Below, in pieces: positions 1-11,673 of a stretch of 64,000 bases of DNA. The notes below the pieces were generated by a model. It was not told the DNA's origin and made no database searches. It saw only the letters and a list, made by a program, of their open reading frames with translations. The DNA lies in assembly GCF_027853965.1 (NCBI RefSeq), contig NZ_JAQGLB010000008.1:1-64000 (forward strand). Reading direction: 5' to 3'. Position 1 is the first letter of the stretch; the number at the start of each line of letters is the position of its first letter. The DNA is from Saccharopolyspora indica. Lineage in GTDB: Bacteria > Actinomycetota > Actinomycetes > Mycobacteriales > Pseudonocardiaceae. The translations under genes were made by a program, and so were the position numbers.

Positions 1-117
1 GTTGTTGTCGTTCAGGATGTTGATGCCGTCGTTGTCCGCGCTGTCGGCGTTGGCGACGGGAGCCAGGGCGAGCAGACCGGCAGCGGCACCGGCAACAATC
101 GCAGCTTTCTTCAGCAC
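1..117 (-). CDS. Small secreted protein, N-terminal part only
   Basis: Only the first 39 codons are inside the window and the gene runs off the left edge. It starts at a GTG with a well-placed AAGGAG seven bases upstream (125-130). The peptide opens with two lysines and a hydrophobic Ala/Leu/Val stretch ending in an Ala-Asn-Ala type signal peptidase site near residue 24. An Asn/Asp-rich mature start follows (DNDGINILNDNN). This is the look of the small exported surface proteins of actinomycetes, such as the chaplin-like ones, but too little is visible to name a family. A role at the cell surface is inference. Confidence 0.7.
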   Translation of the reverse strand, partial: MLKKAAIVAGAAAGLLALAPVANADSADNDGINILNDNN

Positions 118-363
118 TTCGTTGCTCCTTGTTGGATGGGATGACGCGAACGCCCCCTGGGTCCCTCGGCTACGCACCCCATACTTAGCCGAAGGGAGAA
201 CGCTCGGCGTGAAACATATACATCGAAACCGTCGAAACAAACCTCGTTAACACCATTGTGTGATTATTTCTTCGGCGTCGGCCGGGCTTATCGTTGCCCG
301 GGCAAATTCACCGCAAACACGACCGCCGCTCCGAGCCGTCTTCGAGCGGCGTAGTGTCCGCAC
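118..363. promoter_or_regulatory. Divergent promoter region
   Basis: These 246 bases separate the leftward secreted-protein gene from the rightward DUF885 gene. The middle (about 205-275) is clearly richer in A and T than the surroundings, as expected for promoters in GC-rich DNA. No exact -35/-10 pair or operator could be fixed with confidence. Confidence 0.4.
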
Positions 364-1578
364 GTGGACTCCGAAGCGCTCGCGGCCGAGTACGTCCTCC
401 TCGGGCTCAGGTTCGACCGGCTCGTCCGGGGCTTCGCCGACTCCTACACCGGCGACCCGCTGCTGCGGGCCCAGGTCGCCGTCGAACCACCGCCGGAACC
501 TGCCCGGCTCGCCGCCGCCGCGCGCCACCTGCGCGCCGAGGCCGCCACCGCCGATCTCGCCGAACCGCGCCGCCGGTTCCTCACCGCGCAGCTGACCGCG
601 CTGGAGTGCTCGGGCCGCAAGATGGCCGGCGAGCAGCTGCCGTTCGCCGCCGAGGTCGAGGCGTGCTTCCAGGTGTCGCCGTCGATGGGTGATCCCGACG
701 AGTACCGGAGGGCGCACCGCGAGCTGGCAGCGCTGCTGCCCGGCCGGGGTTCGCTGGCCGAGCGGCTGCGCGCGGTCCGCAGGCGCGACGTGGTGCCCGC
801 GGACCGGCTCGCCGTGGCGGTCCAGGCGGTCTCCAGCGCGCTGCGGGACCGCGTGCGCACCCGGTTCGAACTGCCCGTCGGCGAGACGGTCGAGTACCGG
901 ATCGTGTCGGACCGGCCGTGGAGCGGGTTCAACCACTACCTCGGCGGCTTCCGCTCGAAGGTCGCGGTCAACGCCGACGTCGGGCACCGCGCGTCGACCC
1001 TGCCCCAGCTCGTCGCGCACGAGGCCTACCCCGGCCACCACACCGAGCACTGCCGCAAGGAGGCCGGTCTGGTGCGGCGGGACCGGCTGGTCGAGCACAC
1101 CGTCTTCCTGGTCAACACGCCGCAGTGCGTGCTGGCCGAAGGCCTCGCCGACCTGGGGCTGCACGCCGCGGTCGGACCGGGCTGGGGCCCGTGGGCGGCC
1201 GAGATCTTCGCCGATCTCGGCATCCGGCTGGACGGCGAGCTGGCGGAGCGGATCGACGCGGTGCTGCTCCGCCTGCTGCCGGTCCGCCAGGACGCGCTGC
1301 TGATGCTGCACGGCGACGGGGCCGACGAGGCCGCCGTCGTCGCGCACCTGCAGCGCTGGCTGCTGATGCCGGAGCAGCGCGCCAGGCACCTGGTGGGATT
1401 CATGCGGGACCCCCTCTGGCGCGCGTACACCACGACCTACGTCGAGGGCTACCGGCTGCTGCGACGGTGGCTGGACGAGCGCCCCGCGAGCACATCGAGC
1501 GCCGATCGTTACCGGCGCTTGCTTGACGAGCCGCTCGTCCCCGAATCGGTGCGCGCCGAGCTCGCCACCCGGGTGTGA
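364..1578 (+). CDS. DUF885-family metallopeptidase-like protein
   Basis: The 404-residue protein carries HEAYPGHH at about residues 219-226, the zinc-site signature of the DUF885 family. A downstream glutamate in AEGLADLG near residue 258 could be the third ligand. The DUF885 family is related to metallocarboxypeptidases, but most members have no assigned substrate. This copy is shorter than many family members (often 550 or more residues). No signal peptide is visible, so it is probably cytoplasmic. The GTG at 364 is the first start in the frame. The stop codon sits inside a short inverted repeat (1569-1595) that may end transcription. A peptidase role is inferred from the motif alone. Confidence 0.8.
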   Translation: MDSEALAAEYVLLGLRFDRLVRGFADSYTGDPLLRAQVAVEPPPEPARLAAAARHLRAEAATADLAEPRRRFLTAQLTALECSGRKMAGEQLPFAAEVEACFQVSPSMGDPDEYRRAHRELAALLPGRGSLAERLRAVRRRDVVPADRLAVAVQAVSSALRDRVRTRFELPVGETVEYRIVSDRPWSGFNHYLGGFRSKVAVNADVGHRASTLPQLVAHEAYPGHHTEHCRKEAGLVRRDRLVEHTVFLVNTPQCVLAEGLADLGLHAAVGPGWGPWAAEIFADLGIRLDGELAERIDAVLLRLLPVRQDALLMLHGDGADEAAVVAHLQRWLLMPEQRARHLVGFMRDPLWRAYTTTYVEGYRLLRRWLDERPASTSSADRYRRLLDEPLVPESVRAELATRV

Positions 1579-1595
1579 GCCCGGATATCACCCGG
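1569..1595. terminator. Inverted repeat at the end of the DUF885 gene
   Basis: CCGGGTG and CACCCGG pair across a 13-base loop, and the stop codon lies in the loop. It is a short stem without a T run, so a terminator role is only possible. Confidence 0.35.
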
Positions 1596-2021
1596 ACGGA
1601 GCACTGACGCTCACCGCCAGTGTTGACCAGCCGCCGGGGTGGAGCACCGCTCTGACCTGCTGCGGTCGCCTCCGGTGTCGCGCTGGGACGGCCCGTGACC
1701 AGCACCGTTTTCCCGGCAGATGAAGGGGAAACGACGATTCGCTGAATCACCTGTGTGGCTGCCTGCCGAGACGCGATCACGCAGGTAGCGTGCGTTTCGA
1801 CGGGCCGTTCTCTTTCAAGCAAGTCCGTACGCGGCCCGTCCGGGAGGCCCTGATCGTGGCTGTTGGCTGGAGCGGACGGTTACCCCGTCCACCTTGGTCG
1901 CGATGGGCCGGTGCCCGGCCCTGCGGCCACGGCGGACGAGGCGGTCCGGCCGGCGCGCGACGGGGCCAGGCCCGGCCCGCCGACGAGCGGGTGTGGACGC
2001 CACGCCCGCGAGGGAGTAGCC
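1579..2021. other. Long leader region ahead of phoH2
   Basis: This stretch of 443 bases lies between DUF885 and the chosen phoH2 start. It holds a perfect 9-bp inverted repeat, GACGGGCCG at 1799-1807 with CGGCCCGTC at 1832-1840, separated by 24 bases. A GTG-started reading frame from 1790 overlaps the phoH2 start. Mycobacterial phoH2 genes have a small overlapping upstream antitoxin gene, phoAT, but I could not recognise this frame as one. No known riboswitch was recognised. Confidence 0.4.
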
Positions 2022-3398
2022 GTGACCGCACGACGTTCCCAGCCAGAAGCGGAAACCCGAACCCAGAGCGGTGATTCCGCGCGCACCGTGCACAGCGGTG
2101 GCACCGACGTCCGCACGTACGTCCTGGACACCTCGGTGCTGCTGTCCGATCCGTGGGCCATGGCCCGCTTCGCCGAGCACGACGTGGTGCTCCCGGTGGT
2201 GGTGATCGGCGAGCTGGAGGGCAAGCGCCACCACCCCGAACTCGGTTGGTTCGCCCGGGAAGCCCTCCGCGCGCTCGACGATCTCCGGATCCAGCACGGA
2301 CGGCTGGACCAGCCGGTTCCGGTCGGAACCTCGGGTGGGCGCCTGCACGTGGAGCTCAACCACTCCGACCCGCAGGTGCTGCCGCCCGGATTCCGCACCG
2401 ACTCCAACGACGCCCGCATCCTGGCCTGTTCGCTGAACCTGGCGGCCGAGGGACACCGGGTCACGCTGGTCACCAAGGACATGCCCCTGCGGGTCAAGGC
2501 CGCCGCGGTGGCCCTGGAGGCCGAGGAGTACCGCGCGCAGGACGTGGTGCCGTCCGGGTGGACCGGGATGGCCGACGTCGAGGTGCCGGGCGTTTCGGTG
2601 GACGCGCTGTTCAAGGACGGCACCGCCGACCTCGACGAGGCGCGGGACCTGCCGCCGAACACGGGCGTGCGGCTGCTGTCCGGGTCGCAGAGCGCGCTGG
2701 GCCGGGTGACCGCGGACAAGCAGGTCCGGCTGGTGCGCGGTGACCGGGAGGCGTTCGGGCTGCACGGCCGGTCCGCGGAGCAGCGGATCGCGCTGGACCT
2801 GCTGCTCGATCCCGAGATCGGCATCGTGTCGCTGGGCGGTCGCGCCGGGACCGGCAAGTCCGCGCTCGCGCTGTGCGCCGGGCTGGAGTCCGTGCTGGAG
2901 CGCCAGCAGCACCGCAAGGTGGTGGTGTTCCGCCCGGTGTACGCGGTCGGCGGTCAGGAGCTGGGCTACCTGCCGGGCACCGAGAACGAGAAGATGGCGC
3001 CGTGGGCGCAGGCGGTGTTCGACACGCTCGGTGCGCTGGCCAGCGAGAACGTCCTGGACGAGGTGATGGACCGGGGCATGCTGGAGGTCCTGCCGCTGAC
3101 CCACATCCGCGGCCGCTCGCTGCACGACTCGTTCGTCATCGTCGACGAGGCGCAGTCGCTGGAGCGCAACGTGCTGCTGACGGTGCTGTCCCGGCTCGGC
3201 GCGAACTCCCGAGTGGTCCTGACCCACGACGTCGCCCAGCGCGACAACCTCCGGGTGGGCCGCCACGACGGCGTGGCCGCGGTGATCGAGAAGCTCAAGG
3301 GCCACCCCCTCTTCGCCCACGTCACCCTGACCCGCTCGGAACGCTCCCCGATCGCAGCCCTGGTCACCGAACTCCTGGAGGGCGAGTTCACCCCGTAA
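2022..3398 (+). CDS. phoH2: PhoH2: PIN domain fused to PhoH ATPase
   Basis: The 458-residue protein has an N-terminal PIN nuclease domain (about residues 25-160, starting YVLDTSVLL) with acidic residues in LDTSV and the later TDSNDARI. A PhoH-type P-loop ATPase follows, with GRAGTGKS near residue 273 and FVIVDEAQ near 371. The mycobacterial homologue (Rv1095) is a sequence-specific RNA helicase and ribonuclease. The GTG at 2022 is chosen because AGGGAG sits five bases upstream (2011-2016). The frame is open further upstream, but that extension is Pro/Gly/Arg-rich and unlike the family. It is convergent with guaB1, with two hairpins between them. Confidence 0.93.
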   Translation: MTARRSQPEAETRTQSGDSARTVHSGGTDVRTYVLDTSVLLSDPWAMARFAEHDVVLPVVVIGELEGKRHHPELGWFAREALRALDDLRIQHGRLDQPVPVGTSGGRLHVELNHSDPQVLPPGFRTDSNDARILACSLNLAAEGHRVTLVTKDMPLRVKAAAVALEAEEYRAQDVVPSGWTGMADVEVPGVSVDALFKDGTADLDEARDLPPNTGVRLLSGSQSALGRVTADKQVRLVRGDREAFGLHGRSAEQRIALDLLLDPEIGIVSLGGRAGTGKSALALCAGLESVLERQQHRKVVVFRPVYAVGGQELGYLPGTENEKMAPWAQAVFDTLGALASENVLDEVMDRGMLEVLPLTHIRGRSLHDSFVIVDEAQSLERNVLLTVLSRLGANSRVVLTHDVAQRDNLRVGRHDGVAAVIEKLKGHPLFAHVTLTRSERSPIAALVTELLEGEFTP

Positions 3399-3403
3399 CG
3401 ACG

Positions 3404-3454
3404 AGGTGAAGGGCACCTTTCGCCAACTATGCGGGCGAAAGGTGCCCTTCACCT
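3404..3454. repeat. Hairpin family H1, copy a
   Basis: Two perfect 21-base arms (3404-3424 and 3434-3454) are separated by nine bases. The arm contains GTGAAGGGCACCTTTCGCC. The same core occurs three more times in the window. The element lies between the convergent phoH2 and guaB1 genes and may act as a bidirectional terminator, although it lacks a T run. Confidence 0.85.
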
Positions 3455-3517
3455 ACCACCCGATCGTGCCCGGCGACGCTGCTCGCCGGGTGGCGCTCAC
3501 TCGGACGAGGCAGGTGT

Positions 3518-3560
3518 GAAGGGCACCTTTCGCCAAGTTAGTGGGCGAAAGGTGCCCTTC
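3518..3560. repeat. Hairpin family H1, copy b
   Basis: Perfect 17-base arms (3518-3534 and 3544-3560) repeat the core GAAGGGCACCTTTCGCC of copy a, which is only about 60 bases away. The loop differs (aagttagtg). Two tandem copies share one convergent intergenic gap. Confidence 0.85.
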
Positions 3561-3582
3561 GCGCGTCAACCGTGCGTGCGGG

Positions 3583-5091
<1,509 letters not shown>

Positions 5092-5155
5092 TCATCTGAT
5101 GGGACGACGGCTCGAAGCTGGTGCCGGACTGCCAACTGTGGCTAGGCTCGCGTTA

Positions 5156-5233
5156 GCTGCGCTCTGCTGGGGTGTGGAAGTAAGCCGGGACTCCCCGCCG
5201 GAGGCGGGACCCCGGCCTCTGCGTTTCTGGGGC
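5156..5233 (+). ncRNA. Structured repeat near DUF3800, copy A
   Basis: This is the first of three same-orientation copies of an element of about 75 bases. It runs GCTGCGCTCTG, GGGG, GTGGAAGTA, a two-part stem, CCTCTGCGTTT and CTGGGG. The outer stem is GCCGGG (5184-5189) with CCCGGC (5211-5216). The inner stem is CCCGCC (5194-5199) with GGCGGG (5203-5208). The inner stem differs in sequence from copies B and C yet still pairs, which supports a conserved structure. Conserved RNA structures called DUF3800 motifs have been reported beside DUF3800 genes. Whether this is one of them is not established here. Confidence 0.6.
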
Positions 5234-5311
5234 CTGTCCGAATCAAGATCACCGGATTGGTTGACGGTCCAAACTTGATGTACCAGGCCATGTCGTGGTT
5301 ATAATTTGCTT

Positions 5312-5392
5312 GGCTGCGCTCTGTTGGGGCGTGGAAGTACGCCGGGACCTCCCGCTGTATTGTGGGACCCCGGCCTCTGCGTTTTCTGGGGG
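5312..5392 (+). ncRNA. Structured repeat near DUF3800, copy B
   Basis: The second copy ends three bases before the stop codon of the leftward DUF3800 gene. The outer stem is GCCGGG (5341-5346) with CCCGGC (5369-5374). The inner stem is CCCGC (5351-5355) with GTGGG (5362-5366), which includes a G-T wobble where copy A has G-C. The flanks GTGGAAGTA and CCTCTGCGTTTTC match the other copies. The T-rich end after the stem would suit a rightward RNA with its own terminator. Expression and direction are inferred. Confidence 0.65.
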
Positions 5393-5395
5393 ATT

Positions 5396-5950
5396 TCAGG
5401 TTGCATCGATCTTCTGCAGATGGACCGTGTCGCCGAATTGGGTCAGGTAACTGTCTGTGCCGCGTGCGGCGGCCAGTGCTGAGCCGCAGGCAATGTCTGC
5501 CAGCCAGAGCAACGGCTCGTCATTTCCACCGATGAACGTTGCTTGGAGATGTGAAATCAACTTCTTGCGGCGGCAGGCGTCGATCAAGTCGGTGTCGTGC
5601 CTGTTGTTGCGTCCTTGCCGGGATTCGAAAACGACGAATCGGACGCCAATGGATTCAAGGCGTGGTAGCAGCACCTCCATGCATTTGCGGCGAGCTCGTT
5701 CGGGGCGAAGACCCTGACTTCGGCCCACAATGCTGACATGGCTGAGGTTTAGTGCCGAGACGCCTTTGGCGAGATGTTCGCGATGCTCGGCATCCGACTT
5801 GTACCAGTGCAGCTTCTGTCGGCCCGCGTGCAGCTCCCGTAGTGCGCAGCGGAGGTCTTCTGCGTCGGTCAGGTCGACGATGCTGGCGGTGAGGATGTAG
5901 ACGCCGATGGTGAGGTCATACGACTCGTCGACGTAGGCGTGGACGAACAC
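5396..5950 (-). CDS. DUF3800 domain protein
   Basis: The 184-residue protein opens with HAYVDES, the N-terminal acidic motif of DUF3800 (usually YIDESG), and ends with WLADIACG, matching the conserved Leu-Ala-Asp near the C-terminus. DUF3800 proteins have an RNase H-like fold by prediction, are scattered by horizontal transfer, and are of unknown function; some sit near defence genes or structured RNAs. The GTG start at 5950 places the motif at residues 6-10. No strong ribosome-binding site is visible. The gene is bracketed by copies B and C of the structured repeat, B touching its stop codon and C about 90 bases before its start. Its codon use is less GC-biased than that of its neighbours, which suggests transfer. 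Confidence 0.8.
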   Translation of the reverse strand: MFVHAYVDESYDLTIGVYILTASIVDLTDAEDLRCALRELHAGRQKLHWYKSDAEHREHLAKGVSALNLSHVSIVGRSQGLRPERARRKCMEVLLPRLESIGVRFVVFESRQGRNNRHDTDLIDACRRKKLISHLQATFIGGNDEPLLWLADIACGSALAAARGTDSYLTQFGDTVHLQKIDAT

Positions 5951-6038
5951 AAGACGGTAGTGAAGCGGGAACGGCAGTTCGAGATCAAATCCTTACACCC
6001 GAAGGTGATTCAGAATTCGACCCTGGTAGCTTCTCGAT

Positions 6039-6114
6039 GGCTGCGCACCGAGGTGAGTGGAAGTACGCCGGGTGTGCCCGCTGTATTGTGGGACCCCGGC
6101 CTCTGCGTTTTCAG
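6039..6114 (+). ncRNA. Structured repeat near DUF3800, copy C
   Basis: The third copy lies on the other side of the DUF3800 gene and overlaps the stop codon of the leftward DUF4288 gene (6111-6113). From GTGGAAGTACGCCGGG to CCTCTGCGTTTTC it is nearly identical to copy B, except that the bulge between outer and inner stems reads TGTG instead of ACCT. The 5' part (CTGCGCACCGAGG) is more diverged. The two near-identical copies B and C make direct repeats around the DUF3800 gene. Confidence 0.65.
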
Positions 6115-6524
6115 GCTTCTTCTTCCGTCAGGGGTTCGAAGGAGTTGTAGGCCTGGTAATTGCGGAAGAAGCGGCTGTAGATCTCCGTTCCGTCGTCGAA
6201 GGTCGCGTCCTCCAGCGGTTTCACCTCGACGACCTGCTTCAGCTTCCAGGTGATCAGTTCGTGGTTCTCGTTCTGGTAGCTGGTCTGCTGCTGCTTTCCG
6301 TGGTAGGCGGCCTTCTCCGCGGCTTCCTCCTCGGATTCCGCCTTCAGCAGGACGAACGATTCCTCGTACAGCGGCTCGTGGTCGGCGGCTTCCGCGGTGG
6401 CCTCCATCAGCAGGACCGCGACGTAGTAGTCCAGCTCGACGGCGCGCTCGTCGGCGCGGAGCTCGCGCGGGTCGATGGGGCCGATGTTGATCGAGCCGAT
6501 CGCGTCGAAGTCGTTGCTGCTCAT
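6111..6524 (-). CDS. DUF4288 domain protein
   Basis: The 137-residue soluble protein matches the DUF4288 family of actinobacteria, which has no known function. Visible hallmarks are [10 protein letters not shown] near residue 30, [20 protein letters not shown] in the middle, and [17 protein letters not shown] near the end. The ATG at 6524 is chosen because homologues begin close to this point; the longer frame upstream would run into the ligB coding sequence and is Cys/Arg-rich. It lies 13 bases downstream of ligB on the same strand and could be co-transcribed with it. The last codons overlap structured-repeat copy C. Confidence 0.8.
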   Translation of the reverse strand: MSSNDFDAIGSINIGPIDPRELRADERAVELDYYVAVLLMEATAEAADHEPLYEESFVLLKAESEEEAAEKAAYHGKQQQTSYQNENHELITWKLKQVVEVKPLEDATFDDGTEIYSRFFRNYQAYNSFEPLTEEEA

Positions 6525-6537
6525 GCTCCCCAGGATC

Positions 6538-8046
6538 TCACCCGCCGGACAGCAGGGCGCGCACCGCCTCGATGCTGTCGGCCGAGGCCGCGTCCTTGTC
6601 CGGCCGGTAGCGCAGCACGCGGGCGAAGCGCAGCGCGACACCGCCGGGGTAGCGGGGGCTGGTCTGCACGCCGTCGAGCTCGATCTCCACCACCAGGTCG
6701 GGCGCGATGTGCACGGTCCAGTCGTCGCGGTGGGTCTCCCGGCGCTGGAACTCCGCGGTCTGCCAGGCCAGCAGTTCGTCGGTCAGGCCCTTGAAGGTCT
6801 TGCCGACCATGATCGGCGGGCCGCCGTCCGGGTCGCGCGCGCCGAGGTGCAGGTTGGACAGGTAGCCGCGGCGGCGGCCGTGGCCCCACTCGGCGGCGAG
6901 CACGACGAGGTCGAGCGTGTGCTCGGGCTTGACCTTCCGCCACGCGCGGCCGCGCCGGCCCGCGGCGTAGCCGGAGCCCAGGTCCTTGACCACGACCCCT
7001 TCGTGCCCGGCGGCCAGGGCTTCCTCGAACAGCGCCGCCGCGCGCTCGGCCGTCGGGGCGTGAGCTGACGGAATCCGGTGCTGCGGGGCGACTTTCGCCA
7101 GCGCGTCGAGCCGGTCGCGCAGCGGCAGGTCCAGCAGGTCGGTGCCGTCGAGGTGCAGGCAGTCGAAGAAGTACGGGTGCAGCAGCAGTTCTCGCGAGCT
7201 CTGCGCGCCGAACCGGCTCATCGTCTCCTGGAACGGCCGGGGCCGACCGCCGTCGTCGAGCGCCAGCGTTTCGCCGTCGAGCACCACCGACCGGCAGTCC
7301 AGGCCGCGCACCAGCTCGACGAGTTCCGGGACGCTGCCGGTGATCTCGCGCAGCGTGCGGGTGTAGACGTGCACCTGGTCGCCGTCGCGGTGCACCTGGA
7401 TGCGCGCACCGTCCAGCTTGTACTCCACCGTCACCTCGCCGGTCAGCGCCGACTCCAGGTCGTCCGCGGGGGAGGCGAGCATCGGGCGCACCGGCCGCCC
7501 GATCTCCAGGCCGAATCCGGCCAGCGCTGGTTCTCCGCCGCGCAGCGCCGCTTCGGCGGTGGCGGGCAGCTGTCCGGAGAGCATGAACGCGCGCCGGACC
7601 GCCTCGGCGGCCACTTCAGCGGCCGTGGCGATGGCCTCGACCATCACGCCTTCCAGCGCGCCTTGGCGGAGCTCGCCGCCGAGCAGCCGGATCAGGAACT
7701 GCTGCTCGTCGGCGGTGGCCTGACCGAGCAGCGCGGTCAACGCCGCGGCCCGCCGCTGCGCCGAGCCCGAGCCGTTGATCGCCCGGAGCGCGTCGATCGC
7801 GCTGTCGACGGCGGTGATGGTCAGCGCGGGGGCCGGTGCGGGTGCCGCGGCCAGCGAGGCCAGCGTGGACCAGCCGACCCCGGCCCGGCCGCCGGGCAGC
7901 TCGCCCGCCAGCAGCGCGGCCGCCGGGCGGACCTCTTCGGGTTCCAGCCGTCCCAGCAGGTCGGCGATGGCCGTGGTCTTCGCCTTGCGCGAGCGCGTTG
8001 CCGCGACCTCGCGCGAGGTCGCGACCACATCAGCGAGCAGCACCAT
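6538..8046 (-). CDS. ligB: ATP-dependent DNA ligase LigB
   Basis: The 502-residue protein aligns along its length with the mycobacterial LigB type of ATP-dependent ligase, as I recall that sequence. It has an N-terminal DNA-binding domain with RLLGGELRQGA, an adenylation domain with the nucleotidyl-lysine in EYKLDGAR (Lys about 210), and GHEGVVVKD and WRKVKP as later nucleotidyltransferase motifs. An OB-fold C-terminus with SPRYPGG and RFARVLRYR follows. It joins nicks using ATP and is dispensable beside the NAD-dependent LigA in relatives. The ATG at 8046 matches the homologues' N-terminus (VLLADVVATS); the longer upstream frame does not. It is divergent from the VWA gene. Confidence 0.93.
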   Translation of the reverse strand: MVLLADVVATSREVAATRSRKAKTTAIADLLGRLEPEEVRPAAALLAGELPGGRAGVGWSTLASLAAAPAPAPALTITAVDSAIDALRAINGSGSAQRRAAALTALLGQATADEQQFLIRLLGGELRQGALEGVMVEAIATAAEVAAEAVRRAFMLSGQLPATAEAALRGGEPALAGFGLEIGRPVRPMLASPADDLESALTGEVTVEYKLDGARIQVHRDGDQVHVYTRTLREITGSVPELVELVRGLDCRSVVLDGETLALDDGGRPRPFQETMSRFGAQSSRELLLHPYFFDCLHLDGTDLLDLPLRDRLDALAKVAPQHRIPSAHAPTAERAAALFEEALAAGHEGVVVKDLGSGYAAGRRGRAWRKVKPEHTLDLVVLAAEWGHGRRRGYLSNLHLGARDPDGGPPIMVGKTFKGLTDELLAWQTAEFQRRETHRDDWTVHIAPDLVVEIELDGVQTSPRYPGGVALRFARVLRYRPDKDAASADSIEAVRALLSGG

Positions 8047-8197
8047 GCGCTCATGGTGCGCGGCGACCCCGACAGCCCGCAGCGGAACCGATCGGGCAGA
8101 CCCCTCCCGTCCCGCGGGCGGTTGATCCTGAATGCCGGAACCGATCGGCCGGAGTCCACGTCGTACCGGCAGCGAACGATCGAGGCGAGGGAATCGA

Positions 8198-10048
8198 ATG
8201 GCGACAGGCCGATTACCCGGCGGACTGGCGGTGGCGACCGCGGTGCTGCTCGCACCGCTGGCGGCCGTTCCGGCCGCGGCGCAGCAGGAGACCGCGCAGC
8301 AGGCGCCCGTGGTGGTGACCCTGGACGCGTCCGGATCGATGGCCCAGCAGCTGCCGACCGGCGAAACCCGCATGGACGCGGCGAAAACCGCCCTGAACGC
8401 GCTCGTCGACGGGCTCGCTCCGGGTGCTCAGCTGGGGATGCAGGTGTACGGCACGGGCACCGGCAACACCCCGGAGGAGAAGGCCGCCGGATGCCTGGAC
8501 ATCGTCGACCTGCAGGGCGTGGGCCCGGTCAACGCCGCTGAGCTGAAGCAGAAGGTGGCCGGTATCCAGCCGTCGGGCTACACGCCGGTCGGCAACGCGT
8601 TGCTGCGGGCGGCCGAAGCGCTCCCGGAGGAGGGCCCGGGCGCCGTCGTGCTGATCTCCGACGGCATCGACACCTGCGCCCCGCCGGACCCGTGCGAGGT
8701 CGCGCGCAACCTGGCTGCGGACGGTGTGCAACTGAGCATCCACACCGTCGGCTTCCAGGTGGACGAGGAAGCTCGCCGGCAGCTCAGCTGCATCGCCGAG
8801 CAGACCGGCGGCAGCTACACCGACGTCACCGACGCGAGCGGCCTCGACGAGCAGCTCCCGCAGATCGTCGAGCGCGCGCAGCGCACCTACGAGGCCCAGG
8901 GCCAGCCGATCACCGGCTCCGAGACCGACGCCCAGGCGCCGGAGATCGCTGCCGGGCAGTACGTGGACACGATCGACGCGGGGCAGCGGAAGTACTACCG
9001 GCTGAAGGTGCCGAAGGGCTACCTGGCGAACTTCACCGCGAGCCTGATCGTCCCGAACGACGAGGTCAACGGGTTCACGGCGAAGCTGACCACCCGGATC
9101 CTGGACATGCAGGGCGGGGAGTGCGTCTCCGGCAAGGACTTCGCCACCCGCTGGGAACCGCACGTGACCGTGGCGTCGTGGTGGCCGACGAAGGGCTCCG
9201 ACTGCAACGCCACCGACGAGGTGTACCTGGAGATCGAGCGGGAAGGCCCGGACGAAACCCGGCACTGGACCTACGACGTGGAACTGCTGGTGCTGCTGGA
9301 ACCACCGGTGCCGGGTTCCGGCGGTCCGGCGGCGAACACCACGAAGGTGCCGTTCGCGGCTCCGGACGGGCCGGAGCAGGCGGTCACCGGTGGCGCCAGC
9401 TTCAACGACGCGCTGGAACTGCCCGGCAGCGGGGTCTACGCCGACGAGGTCGGGTTCGGCGAGATGGCCACCTACAAGGTGTGGCTGGACTGGGGTGAAT
9501 CGGTTGCGGTCCGCACCAACGCCGACCTGTCCGGCGTGCCGTCCTGGAGCAACGTCAAGAACGTGGTCCACGGCCCCACCCGGGTGCTGCTGGGCGAGAC
9601 CTGGGACGCCTTCAACGACGAATCCGGCGCGCTCGACCCGGTCGCCACGTCGCGGGCGCTCTACAGCAACCGCACCGAGTCCACCGACGATGCCGATCTC
9701 GCCGGATGGCACTACATCACGGTCCGGGTGGACCGCGAGAGCGAGCCGGACAAGCCGACCGTGCCGGTCCGGTTGTTCGTCAGCAAGGGCGGCGAGAAGG
9801 CCGAGGGGCCGCAGTACGCAGCCGCTCCGGGCATGCCGAGCGGGGTCACCGGGATGAACCCGGGCGATGCCGAGGGCGGGGTCGGCCTCGGTTCGCTTGC
9901 CGAGCTGGAGGAGCCGTCCGGCGGTGTGCCGGTGTGGGCGTGGATCGCGCTCGGCGGCGTGGTGCTCGCCGGCGGCGGTGCGACCGCGCTGATCCTGGTG
10001 CTGCGCAAGCGGAAAGCAGTGGCACCGCAGCCGCCGCAGTCGTACTGA
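8198..10048 (+). CDS. Secreted, membrane-anchored VWA-domain protein
   Basis: The 616-residue protein begins with a signal peptide ending near AAA at about residue 29. A von Willebrand factor A domain follows, with the metal-site motif DASGSM at residues 43-48 and a later threonine in GYTPVGNAL. A long beta-rich extracellular region (about 260-560) has no recognised domain. The C-terminus is a single membrane helix (about 583-605) with an Arg/Lys stop-transfer end, so most of the protein sits outside the cell. The ATG at 8198 has GAGGCGAGGG just upstream; the longer frame upstream lacks the signal layout. A ligand-binding or adhesion role is inferred. It is convergent with fumC. Confidence 0.85.
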   Translation: MATGRLPGGLAVATAVLLAPLAAVPAAAQQETAQQAPVVVTLDASGSMAQQLPTGETRMDAAKTALNALVDGLAPGAQLGMQVYGTGTGNTPEEKAAGCLDIVDLQGVGPVNAAELKQKVAGIQPSGYTPVGNALLRAAEALPEEGPGAVVLISDGIDTCAPPDPCEVARNLAADGVQLSIHTVGFQVDEEARRQLSCIAEQTGGSYTDVTDASGLDEQLPQIVERAQRTYEAQGQPITGSETDAQAPEIAAGQYVDTIDAGQRKYYRLKVPKGYLANFTASLIVPNDEVNGFTAKLTTRILDMQGGECVSGKDFATRWEPHVTVASWWPTKGSDCNATDEVYLEIEREGPDETRHWTYDVELLVLLEPPVPGSGGPAANTTKVPFAAPDGPEQAVTGGASFNDALELPGSGVYADEVGFGEMATYKVWLDWGESVAVRTNADLSGVPSWSNVKNVVHGPTRVLLGETWDAFNDESGALDPVATSRALYSNRTESTDDADLAGWHYITVRVDRESEPDKPTVPVRLFVSKGGEKAEGPQYAAAPGMPSGVTGMNPGDAEGGVGLGSLAELEEPSGGVPVWAWIALGGVVLAGGGATALILVLRKRKAVAPQPPQSY

Positions 10049-10053
10049 CCGGC

Positions 10054-10094
10054 TGAAGCGGCGCCTCTCCCGAGCCGGGCGAGGCGCCGCTTCA
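10054..10094. terminator. Bidirectional terminator between VWA gene and fumC
   Basis: Perfect 14-base arms (TGAAGCGGCGCCTC and GAGGCGCCGCTTCA) are separated by 13 bases between the two convergent stop codons. Confidence 0.75.
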
Positions 10095-10096
10095 CG

Positions 10097-11491
<1,395 letters not shown>

Positions 11492-11616
11492 GACAGAAGT
11501 GTCCCGCCGCGAAGACCACCGGGTCAGCGTGGGCCGCCCCACTTCTCGCGCTCCCGCGGTGCGAACGCGCCGCCTGGAACGATGAAGGTGCCGCATCTCG
11601 CACGGTCGTGGGAAGC

Positions 11617-11663
11617 GTGAAGGGCACCTTCCGCCGAGTAAGTTGGCGGAAGGTGCCCTTCAC
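11617..11663. repeat. Hairpin family H1, copy c
   Basis: Perfect 19-base arms (11617-11635 and 11645-11663) share the GTGAAGGGCACCTT outer part with copies a, b and d. The inner part is changed in a paired way to CCGCC/GGCGG. It follows the stop of the leftward protease gene and precedes fumC. Confidence 0.85.
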
Positions 11664-11673
11664 CTCGAGCAGA

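Noticed and set aside
1790..2074. Possible phoAT-like antitoxin gene overlapping the phoH2 start
   Set aside because: The product is Arg/Pro/Gly-rich with no recognisable similarity and no good ribosome-binding site, so it is only mentioned in the leader entry.
5156..6114. CRISPR-like array from three repeats
   Set aside because: Repeats are too long and imperfect, spacers are unequal, one spacer contains a whole gene, and there are no cas genes.
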